From the NCBI GenBank assembly GCA_918026815.1, contig CAKJVC010000088.1, positions 682,001 to 746,000 of the forward strand: DNA of 64,000 nucleotides, in the 5' to 3' direction. The position numbers were made by a program, and so were the translations under genes. This DNA is from Chalara sp. BL73 (lineage: Eukaryota; Ascomycota; Leotiomycetes; Helotiales). This document shows, in pieces, positions 1 to 12,300 of this stretch (position 1 is its first letter; each line of letters opens with the position of its first letter). A model generated the notes under the pieces. The model was not told the origin of the DNA. It saw only the letters and a list, made by a program, of their open reading frames with translations, and made no database searches.

Positions 1-1331
1 TTTCGGGCTGCCGGCGAAAACTTTAACTGTTTATACTAAAAGTGCTCGGCTTTTATAAAAGTGTTTTACACTTCGTGACTTATACAAAACATCAGCATAA
101 ATTGAGTTTTTGATATTGTTGTTAATAGATTACATAAGTTGCAAGTGTTTCTAGTTTTAAACATTTTAAAAACATAACAGCCGAGCAGCTACGATAACTT
201 TGTTTTTAAGAGTTTGTTGATCGGATTTCCAGAGCTACACGCGTTGTAAAAAACTAAGTTAAGTTAATAGATTAAGTATTTTTTTACAATTGCTTCTTTT
301 TACGCTTTATTTTCTTTAGTTATTCACTACAGCCTAGTGTAAAGCCTTTTAAATTTCGGAGAAATAACAAAGCTAAGCAATATAAGATAAATATACTAAT
401 ATTGCTATATTTATTAATTTAAAGCTATTGCGAATATGTTCATAACTTCTTAAGAAATCTTTCAAAGTTAAGCATATAACATTTAAGTTAGTGCTTTAGC
501 GGTTTACGTAAGTATATACTTTTCGAAACTATTATTTCTTCACGGCGTTTTGTTATCTTTTTAGTAACAACAAAGTTTGCTAGCGTTCTAATTTCATGTT
601 TTTAGAGTTTGTTAGTCGCAATTTTAAAATAGCGGTAGAAAAACTTACGAACTTTTTTTTTAGCGGCCAGTTTAGCTTTTTTTCTCGAGTTATATTTACA
701 ATATTTGCTTTCTTTTTAATAACTAAAAACACATTTGCTTTATATAAGCAGTACAAATTATTTGCTTTTGTTATTAAAAAAAAAAAATTTTCGTCGAAAA
801 TTTTTGGAGTATTTTTTATATTTTTATATTTTGCAATTGCGGAAACATGTTTGCTTAAAAATTAAATTTTCGCAAACTGAGTACTTAATTAATTTGAATA
901 AGCACGTATAAAGTTGAACAATCTTAAGTAGTTATATTTAATGCACACAAAATTGGACCTAGCCGAAAACGAAATAGCTAACTACATCGAATTACTATTT
1001 TTAGAAAAATTATTTCTGGAGAAGTTATTTCTGAAAAAGCTATTTCTGGAAAGGTTTTTTGGAGGGCTATTTTCTGGAGTTGTCCATTTTGAAACTTAAT
1101 CATTTTATAACAACGGCAGAAGAGTGACCTATCTTTACTGACATCTGAACTAGAGCTCACCACGTATAGCTATTAGCCAAATCGGCTTCCTAGGTTAACG
1201 TCCGTCCTTACGTGGCGGAAAACCCTTCGTGCCGGAAAAAATAACTCGTACTTTGACTTCAAACAAACCAAAAATCCACATATTAAGATATCTCGCAAAA
1301 TTTAATATAAGGCGTATTCTCTAGCTGATTT
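1..1331. repeat. AT-rich RIP-like block, probable transposon relic
   Basis: By eye this stretch is about 70% A+T, rich in TA dinucleotides, and full of stops in all frames, whereas coding DNA begins abruptly at about 1332. That is the usual look of a transposon copy mutated by RIP in ascomycetes, although I cannot name the element. A somewhat less AT-rich patch at about 1140-1250 may be less mutated element sequence. An imperfect 15-18 bp tandem repeat lies at about 1008-1082. No intact open reading frame of plausible composition is present. The block abuts the premature end of the Dicer gene. Confidence 0.6.
1008..1082. repeat. short imperfect tandem repeat (~15-18 bp unit)
   Basis: Four to five degenerate copies of a unit resembling TTATTTCTGGA plus a purine-rich spacer run head to tail. 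Copies are visible near 1008, 1025, 1041, 1056 and 1067. The array sits inside the AT-rich block and has no coding context. Confidence 0.5.
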
Positions 1332-4300
1332 TCACTCCGACACAAGTTCCGTCACGGCTCTCACAGCATTGTCCATACCAGGCGTGCTAAGAAGAGCAGC
1401 GCCGATCAAAGCTTCGCAGACATCGGCAATTGTTTTATCACCTAGCTTTTGAGAGTCTGGTGCTTTTGCTGTCTTTCCCTTTCTGAGAACTAGACCTTCT
1501 GGGTACCAGGCTCGTCTGTTGAAGCCATATGAGCGGATATACTCGTAGAGCTTCAGATTAACAGCATTGTTCCGAAGATTCTTGTTGCAAATCAACAGCA
1601 TGCGATCAACGTGGTAAGCATATTCGTTGTTTTCTGGACGAGTTCCGTAGAGTGATATAGATGTGGCCATCTTCAGAAAGCAATCACCTAAGAATTCCAA
1701 TCGTTCATAATTATTGCCCATCCCACGTTGGAAGTTAATTTGCTGTTCTCCATGCTCTCCAGAATTATCAGAGTCCTTCGTAAATGCTTCCAATGCTAGA
1801 TCTGGACGAACTTCCAGATGCAGCAAGGAGCATCCATCGAGAGCGATAAGGTACGACTCCACACGGTGGATAACTGCTGGGAATAAGTAAGCCGTAGCGA
1901 CTACCGTGGTAGGAAGTGGTGAGATCTTCAGTGGCTCTAAAACAATCCAGCATGTCTGCGGCGTCTCAACTTCGGAAGCATCAAATTGGTCAAGAAGATT
2001 TCGGCGCAGAGATATTAGTTGAGCTTCAACAACGCGTTGTTTCTCGTCAAAAGCTCTCCGAGATCTTGCCTTGGCCCATAGACTACAACTGTACTCCAAG
2101 ATATTGTCATTGTTCTTCCGTGCCCTTTACGGGGAGCGGCTTCGGGAGGCACAGGGTCAAGTGCCTTACGAGCTTTATCGACGCCGACTGTCCATAGCTT
2201 TCGAGATCCATCAAAGGATCAATCACGAACTTATCTTTCAACAGTTCGTCCGGGAGATGTCTCCATGATTTATTCTCCCAATGCTGATCGCCCCATTTTG
2301 TCTGATGGTCGTCGATAGCTTCTAAGATCTCCCAGTCAATTGTCTCCAATGGATCAGAATCTTTGTTAATTTCTGCTCTAGATTTAACAGGGGCAAGGAA
2401 GTACGGCATCTTTGCTTCATCCGGTTCATATCCTTTGCTGAATACATCCTCGAATATGCAGAGCGTAAACGTGTTTAACTGACGTAATACCAACGCATCA
2501 ACTCTTAATGAGTTTGCAAGTGGAGTAATATGCACGGGAGAGTGCCGACCGCCTCCAAAATGCAGGACAAATGATGGTAGCTGAGGTAGAGTAGTTCTAG
2601 TCAATAAGGCCAGTGGCTGGGATGGACGATCCAGACAATCTGTTCTTTCCAGATTTAAGACGGTAAGAAATAGTTCTGCAGGAATACCACCGACTGACCA
2701 CATTTCTGGTTTGGTTCTCATGTTATATGCCTCACGCTTTTTGAATCAACAGCGAGGAGGGCGTTGCGCATGGCTGGAAGTTGCTTAGTGAACACAGGAA
2801 GCAGGTGCTTATCAATATAATTTCCCTGCGCAGTAACAAACATGCCTCAAATGCTGCTGAGCATCTAGCAACAGCCTTCGTAGATGCTGGACGACCTACA
2901 GCCCCTCGGACTGGTGAAGCCTCAGGCAATATTACCTCACAAATAAACTGCTTGTTCTGAGGTAGCACGATGTAATCAGCTTGCAGCATCTGATCAGGTC
3001 CATGAGGGAGGGAATCTACAAAACTTGCAAGCACAGTCAAGCTCATCTTATAAGTGAGCTTCGCTCCTGTTTCAGGGACTGTGTAAGTGCGATTTGCCTT
3101 TTCCTTGGCTAGAAAATAATCTATATTGACTTCCTTACCGGAGATTTTTCTATCATCCGGAAGAGCTTGACAAAATTTCTGCAGGCTTTTTCGTTCTGCT
3201 TGACTTCTCGGATGATTGACATATGCTCGTTATTCCCGGTTTCGTACATGTGAATATATCTCGAGTTTCTTTGACGCGCACGACCACGGGACTGTATAAA
3301 CTGAATTAATGTAGCGTAAAGATCAAATCGAATTATCAAATTGCAATCCGGTATATCAAGACCTTCCTCTGCCACCGAGGTAGCGAATATGCAATTGATT
3401 ATTCCCTTCCGAAAGTTCATCATGGTAATGACTTGGTCCCGGAAGGATGTGGTGAGATCTCCAGCGCTACCTGACCGAGTGCCCACTAAAGTACCAACCT
3501 TGAGATAGGGAGTACGAATGTGTCCGAATGAAAATAATCTGGCCAAGAGGCGGGCAGTATATCTTTGCTTGACAAACACGATAGCCTTGTCGTCGGTCGG
3601 ACGTTCAAAGCGTTCTCTCAGATAGCCTACGAGGAGTACTACCTTTGAAGAAAGATTGCTAGAATACAAGGAATCGTCCTTAAAGTCGGGATCTTCGTAC
3701 TTATGCGACTTAATCATATCTCGCGCTTCTAATAGTTGAGCTTTGCGGCTCTCAAGAACGTGAAGAGGCTCGAGGACTTTCTTGCCATGGTAATGTCGCT
3801 CAGTATTTGCAAGCAGCTTCTTCGTTCCTTCCTCGTCAAGACACAGTTGCCAGACCTGATCAGAGCACCATAATCCAAGATCTCGAGTAGCTTCGAACGC
3901 GAAGCTAAGAGGCTTCTTCATCACAGAATTCGTCTTAAATCTTTCATGCATTTCCTGGTACAGTTTTGTCCTGGATGGTGGATTGAGAACGGCATACCTT
4001 GCTAGATGTTCTTGCTTTGAGTTAGGCTTATACCCACCTAGAGTTCCATCCTCAGATGTGATTATCTGGGAATGCAAAATGGTTTCTAACTCTTTGGCCG
4101 CCTTCCTAACATCAGTTCTAGCATCCACGGGCGATGCAGTCATTCCAAAGATCCTAGGTAGTTTGATGTGCAGTGGTGCAACAGCGTAATGGTCCATAAT
4201 AATTCTAGCATAAGGGTGGTCCTTCTTAGCATGGTGGGCCTCGTCAAATATGAGGAGATTAATCTGATCAATTCTGATGAATGCACGCGCAAGGCAATTT

Positions 4301-5676
4301 CGAAGAACTTCTGCTGTGCAGACGATGACCATGTTCTCGTTAAAATGCTTCTCCCAATTGTCACGGCTCCATAGATCACAGCCCATATCGCCACAAAAGA
4401 AGTTCATGGGCTGATCAAGATTGGCTTTAAGAACGGCATGCTGCTGGAACAATAGAGTCACGGAGTCAACCAAAAAGAAGGATATTCGTTTGGGTTTGCC
4501 CATGGCGCGATACTCTAGTTCCTGTGCAAATATATACCTAAGGAGGAGAACTGCTATCAGAGTCTTTCCTAATCCTGTATCGAGGACGGCAATAACATTT
4601 GTCTCCTTGGCCCGCTCAAAGAGCTCTGTCTGGTAGGCCCGAGGAGTTAAGATGATTTGCTGGCTTACGCTCTGGTTGATCAGCCATCGAGCAGGTTGAT
4701 TAGCTTCATCCCCAGGCTTGAAGGAAGATATCCCGTCCTTTATGGATTGCTGTAAGGACGCTTGAATATAGTTATCTGCAACAGCAAGATTTCGTCTCCT
4801 TCGCTCTGAGATCCTTTTTGGTTTAGTCACGGCAACAATCTCCTCCTCCTCCTCTTCTTCTTCATCATATTCCTCCTGATTTTCGCCTCCGTAGTGAGCG
4901 CCATCAGCACTATTTTGCACTACTAAACGCCAATTCTCAATGGAATTATTGTTTTCATCAGACTTGGTTGTTCGGGATCCCCAAATTGGCTTGGAATTGT
5001 TAGCACGCAAGCCATTTTGTGTGCGTTTTAGATCCGCAATGACAGCTTCTGTAGTTCTTGTTGCGAGAGCAGTGCTTGTTTGACTTGTTGTCTGATGTGG
5101 CGATTTGACTGATGGCAAAATGTTGCTGAGCGGAGTAATGAAGGCGTTGTGTCTGTTTCTGAGAGTGCCTGAAATGTAGGGAAGTCGATGCTACTACAGA
5201 TTCATTAGCAGGTGCAGCTTGGGTAGGAGGCATTCTTATCAAATGTGGAATCAAACTATTTACATAGCCACTGAAGCGGCATGAGCCAGCTTGCTGTGCA
5301 GGTTACATGTAAGAAACAATATCGAATCAGAACACTCACCTGTAGGACTTTGACCTGACATGAAAACTGGCTTGGTGCCATTGAGCTGACTCATTTTGGA
5401 GCTAGGATATATGTTTGATGCAGTACCGCTCAACGGCTCTGCAGCCTGGTGAGGTGTTGTAAAGAGGCTTGTGTTTGCATTGGTGCGAGGTTTATGATAA
5501 ACAAGCGACTTTAAGTCTTCAAAGGTAGATTCACTGAGTTGTTGCTGTTTCATAGATGGCTCGTCTATAAGAAATCCCTCAAGGCTAGCTGCATTATTGT
5601 TAGTATTTCCGTTTGGTAGCAAACCTGTAGAATGATTGGTAGGCCCCTCCAAACGCTGTATGTAACCGGAAGACAT
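1332..5676 (-). pseudogene. dcl1: Dicer-like protein 1 (dcl1 type), truncated and frameshifted
   Basis: Dicer-like proteins cut double-stranded RNA into small RNAs for quelling-type silencing. Coding begins at 5676 (exon 1 5676-5340, intron 5169-5339, then continuous). After a charged N-terminal region comes a DExH helicase with Walker A core GLGKT (around residue 310) and box II DEAHHAKKDHPYARI (around 420). A helicase C domain and the Dicer dimerisation/PAZ-like region follow. The first RNase III domain is intact, with signature ERLEFLGD and the later DVCEALIGAAL. The frame then stops at 1332-1334, so the second RNase III domain and any dsRNA-binding domain are missing. Normal fungal DCL1 proteins carry both RNase III domains in roughly 1,500-1,600 residues; this one gives about 1,390. 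Five -1 shifts are needed to keep frame, at 3184-3185, 2824-2826, 2738-2742, 2213-2215 and 2123-2125. A non-functional relic is likely, but local sequence error could explain the indels. Helicase wording favours DCL1 over DCL2. Confidence 0.85.
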
Positions 5677-6113
5677 AGTTGAGGAACAAGTGAAATGGAA
5701 TGTTGAAATGAAAATTATGTACTTGGGAAATGTGAGTTATCAGGCATCGAGACTCAATCCTTAGAAGTAGGCATTAGCTTTGAGATCGAGGCGGCAGCCA
5801 GAAAAACATTGACTTGAGTGATTGTTAAGCTGAGATACGTCGACCCCAGATTAGCAGATGTAGGAGCGAGCGCGGGGCGAGCGAGACACGTCGTAAATGC
5901 AGTCGCGCGATCACGTGAGTGATATTGATGTAGTGTTGTTTTTAGCATATACCAGTGTGGTTTTATCAGTTACTCTCAAATTCACGCTAACAGTTCAAGG
6001 GTTTAACAAGTTCTAGAAGGACCTTCGGGGTGCATGGAGTAATTCTATAACAGAGCATGGAGGGGCATATTTCGATATCGCAGAGCTTCACATCTTCTGC
6101 AGAACTAACCAAT
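5677..6113. promoter_or_regulatory. divergent promoter region, Dicer / TAP42
   Basis: About 440 bp separate the two divergent start codons. A palindromic CACGTG (bHLH-type E-box) lies at 5912-5917. No other recognisable element and no additional gene are seen. Confidence 0.4.
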
Positions 6114-7284
6114 ATGGCTGATCAAAGCATAAAATCGCTATATAACACAGCTGAGAGCCGGAGAAAGAATATTGACTCATCCTGGGAAACCAACACTGCA
6201 TCTTACCAGCAGAACCTCGCCTCTGCAATCGCGACTTATGAAGATTGTCTGCAGCTCGCGGATCGCTTGTCCTTGTTCAGTCCTAACGAGACGCTCGAGG
6301 ATCTGACGTCTGGGGATCTGCAGTAAGTCCTCTAAATACTGCGAGACACGCATGCCTGAGCTGACATGCCATTATAGATACCTACTAATCAATTATCGTC
6401 TTGCGGAACTGATTGCTCGAGTCTCACATCCGGATCGGAAGAATGTGTTACGACGGGCGAGAGAAGCATATGAGAAATACCTAAGCTTGTTAGACCACTA
6501 TGAGATACTCTCTGCGGCAGATAAGAAGTTGTATCAGACATATATCGATTCGCCGATTAAGTTTTCTACTATCTCAACCACAGATCCAAATGCTAGACGA
6601 AATGCAAAGATAGCGAATTTCAAACTAGAGAAAGATCTGAAGAAGAAACTAGAGGTGAAGCTCGGCGCCGCCACTAACTTGTGTAGATGCTGACTTTCCT
6701 TAAAGTTTTTAGAGCAGAACCCAGCCTACCTACAAAACGACGATGATGCCGTTCGCCAACTACAGCTTACCAACATCGCTCTCTGCACACATAATACCTT
6801 CCAATCCCTTGAGTCCTTGAATCGCGAGCTCGAAGTCTTAGCGATGGCGCCCCCAAATCCTGGGTCAAGACCGGCTGCCCTCGAGCATGACTACCGAGAA
6901 AGGGTTGGCCTTACGAATGGCGATGGATACTCCGATCGTCTGGACAATATATCCAAGATATCTGCAGCTCACAAAGGCCCTATATTGGACTCAGGAGGGA
7001 AACCATTACGACCCTTCACGTTGCTAGACAGTAGGCAAACATTGAAGGATGGAGTTTTTAGACCCGGCCACAATCTGCCGACCATGACAATCGACGAGTA
7101 TCTCGAGGAAGAACGTGTTCGGGGTGGCATTATTGAGGGAGGCGGTGCAGCAAGCGGACTAAGCCCTGAGCCTGACGAGGATAATTACGACAAGGCTGAT
7201 GCAGAGACATACAAAGCTAGAGAATGGGACGAGTTTGTCGAAGCAAACCCGAAGGGCTCTGGAAATACCTTGAATAGAGGCTGA
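6114..7284 (+). CDS. tap42: TAP42/alpha4-family PP2A regulator
   Basis: Tap42 binds the catalytic subunits of PP2A-type phosphatases and links them to TOR signalling in the cytoplasm. Exons are 6114-6322, 6378-6654 and 6706-7284, giving 354 residues. Introns are 55 and 51 nt with GTAAGT and GTGAAG donors. The product is largely alpha-helical. The C-terminal signature MTIDEYLEEERVRGGIIEGG is typical of the family, as is the HNTFQSLESLNRELEVL stretch in the middle. An in-frame upstream ATG at 6057 would add 19 residues; I prefer 6114 because the family normally starts directly with the first helix. Length matches fungal homologues. It is divergent from the broken Dicer gene. Confidence 0.92.
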
Positions 7285-7752
7285 TCGAAGGGATTGATAA
7301 GGGATAATAATGTCCAAGCGTTAGGAATATTTCCTTGATAGAATACCCTTGCGTAGAGGAACATCTGGTTCTACAAGGGATATTTTCGTCGCCCTCGAAG
7401 GGAAAATTCTGCATTACAGCCTCTTAGTACCTTACTTGATTAGCTTCCTGATCCTTACTTTTATCAGTTTCTTGATTTATTCTGCATGCTGACTTCCATA
7501 TGTTCTTATCAAAGACACTGCTCACATGCACTCTAACCCTCGCTAACAAATTTCCCATTTGACTCAAGGGTGGAAATTAAGACTAGGCGGAGCTAATACT
7601 TTCTACACTGCTCAACATCTAGTTTCCGAAATTAGGCAATTTCATTAGAACCTCCGCTACCCCGTACGTTAGTAAGCCTAAACTCTACTAGCCAACTATC
7701 GCTAAGCCTCAGATTGGATTTAGGATAAACACTGGAAGACAATGTGCAGATA

Positions 7753-7965
7753 CTAGATGTTGTCTTGTATTGTGGCGAGTCCTTGTGCTTTTTCTGAATG
7801 TGGATTCTTACATTTCCCATGGACAAGATTGATGTGTGTCACTTTTCCTCCCCTGAAATTTTGTCCGGGGGTGGGGGGTTTGATAAGTCCAATGATCACA
7901 TCTAACTCATCTAAATAATGCATTCCTATCACGATATCACATGAGACAGTGTTATGAACATTCAA
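7753..7965 (-). pseudogene. possible retroelement-like coding scrap
   Basis: A 70-codon open stretch contains CDIVIGMHYLDELDVII. It resembles the sequence around the aspartic protease / start of reverse transcriptase in Ty3-gypsy polyproteins, where a phrase like DVIIGMDWL is common. Flanking frames are closed by stops. The match is short and could be chance. Confidence 0.2.
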
Positions 7966-8539
7966 GTGATCAATTTGTTTGCTCGCGTGTCATTATATAC
8001 TTTACATAACCTGAGCCTTCTGCTGAAGCTCTTGAATGTACTCAATGTAGCTTGTTTGTTTTTAAATGCGATCATGGTATAGGACTATCTGATTCTAACT
8101 CACTCTTTGGCAATACTATCTTAGGCGGCGTCTTGGTTAGAACACTAATAAAATAAACGGAGGGGTATATTCGTACGGATGCAGCCTTTCGAAACTACTC
8201 CTAAGACCTACATAATGGCCTTTATAGACATGATTCCGCTTTCCATTGAGGCCTGCTTATAATCAGCACTCTGGAGTCTTCGTCTGGTAGAAGTGCATAA
8301 ACACTTGGCTTCATAGAAGCAAGGTCCAGAGGCCATGCCCGAGAACGATGTGGGGGGCTCGTCGACGAGGAACCTTGGTCCCCTGGTTTCATGAACTAGT
8401 ATATGCAGAAAGTTCTGGCTTTGGGAGAGCATTGGACTTTCTAGCCTACCGAGGCAGTTTCTTATTTTGCCCACAACAACAGAACGAAGGGGGTAATATT
8501 ACATTGGCTAGTCGCTGATTTCGCAGCTCGTATCAGCCT

Positions 8540-9060
8540 ATGAAGACTGTCGCGGCTAGTGGAGAACAATACAGGCAACGGCAACGTGTTTTCAAGCAAT
8601 GTCTAGCTCTCGCTGTAGATATCTTATTAGTTGTCTCCAAAAATGACAAGGTTGAGATAGAGGACCTCGGAGATTTTGCTTTAGTCAGGAATTGGGAGGT
8701 AGGGTTCATCAAGGGTCGACACCATATACTAAACTGAGTATGGATACCACTCACAAATCTTGGATAACGTTATGCTTACTGCTCTTGAAGGGACGGATGA
8801 GGGAGGTCGCATCAGTAGTACTATTCAACTCAAGCATCTTACTCATGCGAAGGGAGAACAGGAAGATAGGGAGATCAAACTTGCAACGGTGAAGCTAGCT
8901 TCTGTAGCATTATAATTTGGTAGAAGTCCTCAACTAAGAAGCCATTCTACAACTCAAATATCATGAGGAGGTGGATGAGGTGAAGAGTATGAAGATGGAT
9001 CGATGGGCTAAACCATCATTTGACATACTGACTTCAGAGATCCGCGGTTCGGTTGCAGTT
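8540..9060 (+). pseudogene. unidentified decayed coding sequence
   Basis: Several open stretches follow one another in shifting plus-strand frames. They are 8540-8737 (hydrophobic LALAVDILLVVSK core), about 8740-8900 in another frame, and about 8940-9060 with MKMDRWAKPSFDILTSEIRG. Composition looks more coding-like than the surroundings, but stops and shifts separate the pieces. I do not recognise the protein. Confidence 0.25.
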
Positions 9061-9375
9061 TTGGCTCAGCTTTTGCTATAGATAGTAAATATTAGACAGA
9101 AACCCAAGAGACGTTGTGACACATATAGTCCATATGTGAATGACCCTTTAATAGTTGAGTCGAAATTATAGTCTGGACATAGCTAATGTCCTTAGCAATT
9201 AACCAGATGTACTCTTAGTACGAAAAAAAACTTTGATATTATTGAAGGGTGCAGCATCCTCTATACAATTATCTCATTTCCCGCTGTCTATGCTATGATT
9301 TGAGAACGCTAAATATTCTGATGGTCCTCATCCAAAATCGTTTTTGTACAAAATGAGCCCTATAGTATCATACAT

Positions 9376-12300
9376 CTAGGTGGCGACTGGTGTCAAAGGT
9401 GTTTCCTTCTCTGCTACTACTGCCTCCGCATTTGGCTCTTCCTTCGGGTCTAAATCAAGTTCTTTCCTCAGATCTGGGAGAAACCTATCTAACCTTTTCC
9501 ACGTCTCCACCCAAAGCTTCTCTTTGGAAGGATCTTGTTTCGGGGCTACAAGGAAGCCGCTACTCGACATCACTAGAAGAATGTTCTTCAGACTCTCAGG
9601 AACCGCCTCTTCCTAATATAGCACGTTAGTAAAGAATATCAATATGGCATATAGAAACCTTACCAGGCTATCACCTTGACCGCTATTCATGAGACGATCC
9701 ATGATGTCTAGAATTTTGAGCCAGAGATCCAACATCCCATCCCATTTTGAAAGCCTAGCCAGGTGATGCAAGAATGTTCTGTTGAGAAGTGTGGCGGCTT
9801 GCACCCTAGTCTCACTCATCCCGGCCTTATCAGAAGAGTACACCTCAGGTTTGAGAAGATTCACTATTAAGGGAAAAAGAACCTCGCCAAAGATTGCAGT
9901 CCACTCTTCGTGGTCACCTGAGGTCAGATTGTCTGAGACTAGGGTTCCTCGTAAGGAGGTGAATGCCTGATGACGAATTTCTCGGCGATGATTTGTGCAC
10001 TGAGTTGTGAGCGCTCTGAAAATTGGCGACCAGTAAGCGACCCATGCTTCTTTACTCTCCAGGTGAGACTGTTGCATCAGGTCTGGAATACGAGAAGTAA
10101 GTTGAGTAATCATCTTTATAGCTTCAACTCCTCTGGAAACAGCTGGATTAGGTCTACTGATCATTAGTATGGTTAATAAAAGGGGCGGGAACTGGCAACT
10201 TACTGAGGATCCTTTTCTTTCTTATCCTGTCTCCGTGGCGGCCCTCTTCTTGAACCCAACTCTGAATTTCTTTTCAATGTGGAGCCAATGCTTCCAGCAG
10301 ATGCAAAGTCGTTTAATAAACTGACTGCCTGCTCATAATTGTCTGCCATTATGGTAGGAGGGGAATCAGCTGCAACAATCCCTTCGAGAATCTCAAAAAC
10401 AGTCGCTGCAGACCTCGGGTTTCCAGCGAGATTCCGTAGTATGACCCAAAAATCAGGAGATGTCATGATCTCATTCCGGAGGGGTTCCGCACCCTTGATA
10501 CAACGAGTCAATCCTTGGAGAACAAGAGGGGCAGATTTTTCAAATAGATCCTTCTTAAAGCTCGATATAGTATGGAGGACCACAGGTACTCGAATGAAAG
10601 ATTGTTCCTTTTTGTTTGTTAGTTCTGTTCGACTCTAACATCATTTTACTTACGTAACTAGCATGTAACAAGTGGAGAATGTAGTACATCGTCCTCGCTA
10701 CCATAATATGATGGTAATTAGGCGCATTCCTCATGACATTTTGCAAAGCTTCTGCAACATCTGCACCGAGGACATTGATGGTCTGGCTGTCTCGAAGAGC
10801 AAGTACAGTACAAAGTTCAAGTATATACACCAGGGATGGTTCATATATTGGACCGTTGTTTACTAATTTTTGGCCAGTTCGTGGGGATACTAGCGGATCC
10901 GATTCTGATTTGACGGTTATCACGATCGACGAAGGATCATCTGGCAGCCTGGAGAGCAGGGCTTGTATGAGCGGCTTCAAGGATTGTACCGGCATGTTAC
11001 TACTGCGATCAACAAAAAGTTCTGCAACCTGGGTATGGATCAGACTTACACCACGTTGGCAAATACGTCCCCCATTCTACAGGAGTTTACACAATCCACC
11101 GTACACAGAGTACTCTCTAACTCTTCATCGGAGGGCTCAGGAGGATCATCGGCAGCATAACTCGAGATGTAAGAGGTGAATGCTGAGAACAAGCCGGCAT
11201 CACTGGCCTTTTGGCCTCGGTCAATAACCTGCGATGGACTTTGCAAGGGTATAGCTGGAATATCAATGGCGTTAGGAGCAAAGAATGGCGGTATCAACGA
11301 ATTGACAAATAAATTTAGCCATATCCGAACAATCTAAAAAGTCTCCATTAGTATACTATATCTTCAAGCCAAAGCTACACTCACGTATTTCCAGCCAGCT
11401 TGGATGACGGCTTCGCTACCTGTGACGACACGGAATAGTACCACCATTGCTAGTTGAGGCTTGGAATCTCTACCAAATTTAACAGCTAGCTCGCTGACCA
11501 TGACACTCGTGTCGCCAACCTGAATTTCAGTGTTGAGAGTGGTATTAGATGGAGTGTCTGTAGCCAATGTGCTGATATGACTGAGACAATATATTATCTG
11601 ATCAATCGCTTCTGTTAAGCCGTACCTTGCAGCTATTCGAGCGCACTGATCGAATCCTTCAATTACTCTGATGAATACAGTCTCGTCAGTTGCAGACATG
11701 AAAACGTATGCCAGGGTTGCGACTATCGGTTTCCATGTAGCTGCAAACATATCTGCATCAAATATGTTTGTATCACATAGCACGAGATCGCCGGCCGTTT
11801 CTGTCTTGAGTAAAAGCTCCTTCCAGGCATAATCAAAAGCAAGCTTATTATCATGCTCATCTGGTAGGATAATTTCGTTCGTCTTGATGGAGTCGTAGAT
11901 ATCCTGAAGATATTGTGGAGGGAAGTCTGTATCCCCTTTTCTTACACCTCGAAGATTTCTTGCAAATTGCTCAGGTGTCATTCGTGCTTGTTTCATGTTA
12001 GGATTATGCTGATCGGTATTTAGCATAATGATTGCGTAAGTCAAAACATAAACTTCATCCGCTTCTGTAATCCCGTCTGGTACAGAGCTTGCGACATATT
12101 GTTTAGAAAACTCCACCACAATCCGCTCAATCAATCCAGACTCTCCAGGCAGACGAAACGACTCGAGAACCTCACGTAGCGCCTCATCTACTCGTTTGTC
12201 ATCAAAATTAAAACCTGCCAGAAAAGACTCCAAAATTCCTTCGTGGCCGCGTTTGGAAATGAACTCCCCCAGCTCTTTCTTCGATATTCGAGTCGTACCT

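Larger units (their letters stand above)
7285..9375. other. 2.1-kb gene-poor interval with decayed coding scraps
   Basis: No intact gene is visible. Two scraps are described separately: a minus-strand piece at 7753-7965 and plus-strand pieces at about 8540-9060. Short AT-rich patches and frequent stops suggest old, degenerate sequence. A stretch near 8485 (AAGGGGGTAATATTAC) is reminiscent of the edge of a gypsy-type retrotransposon, but I cannot confirm a terminal repeat. Confidence 0.4.

Noticed and set aside
11027..11049. 21-23 nt intron in the ARF-GEF gene
   Set aside because: Too short for the spliceosome. A 47-nt intron 11003-11049 with CAG acceptor restores the conserved phrase around NMPVQSLK.
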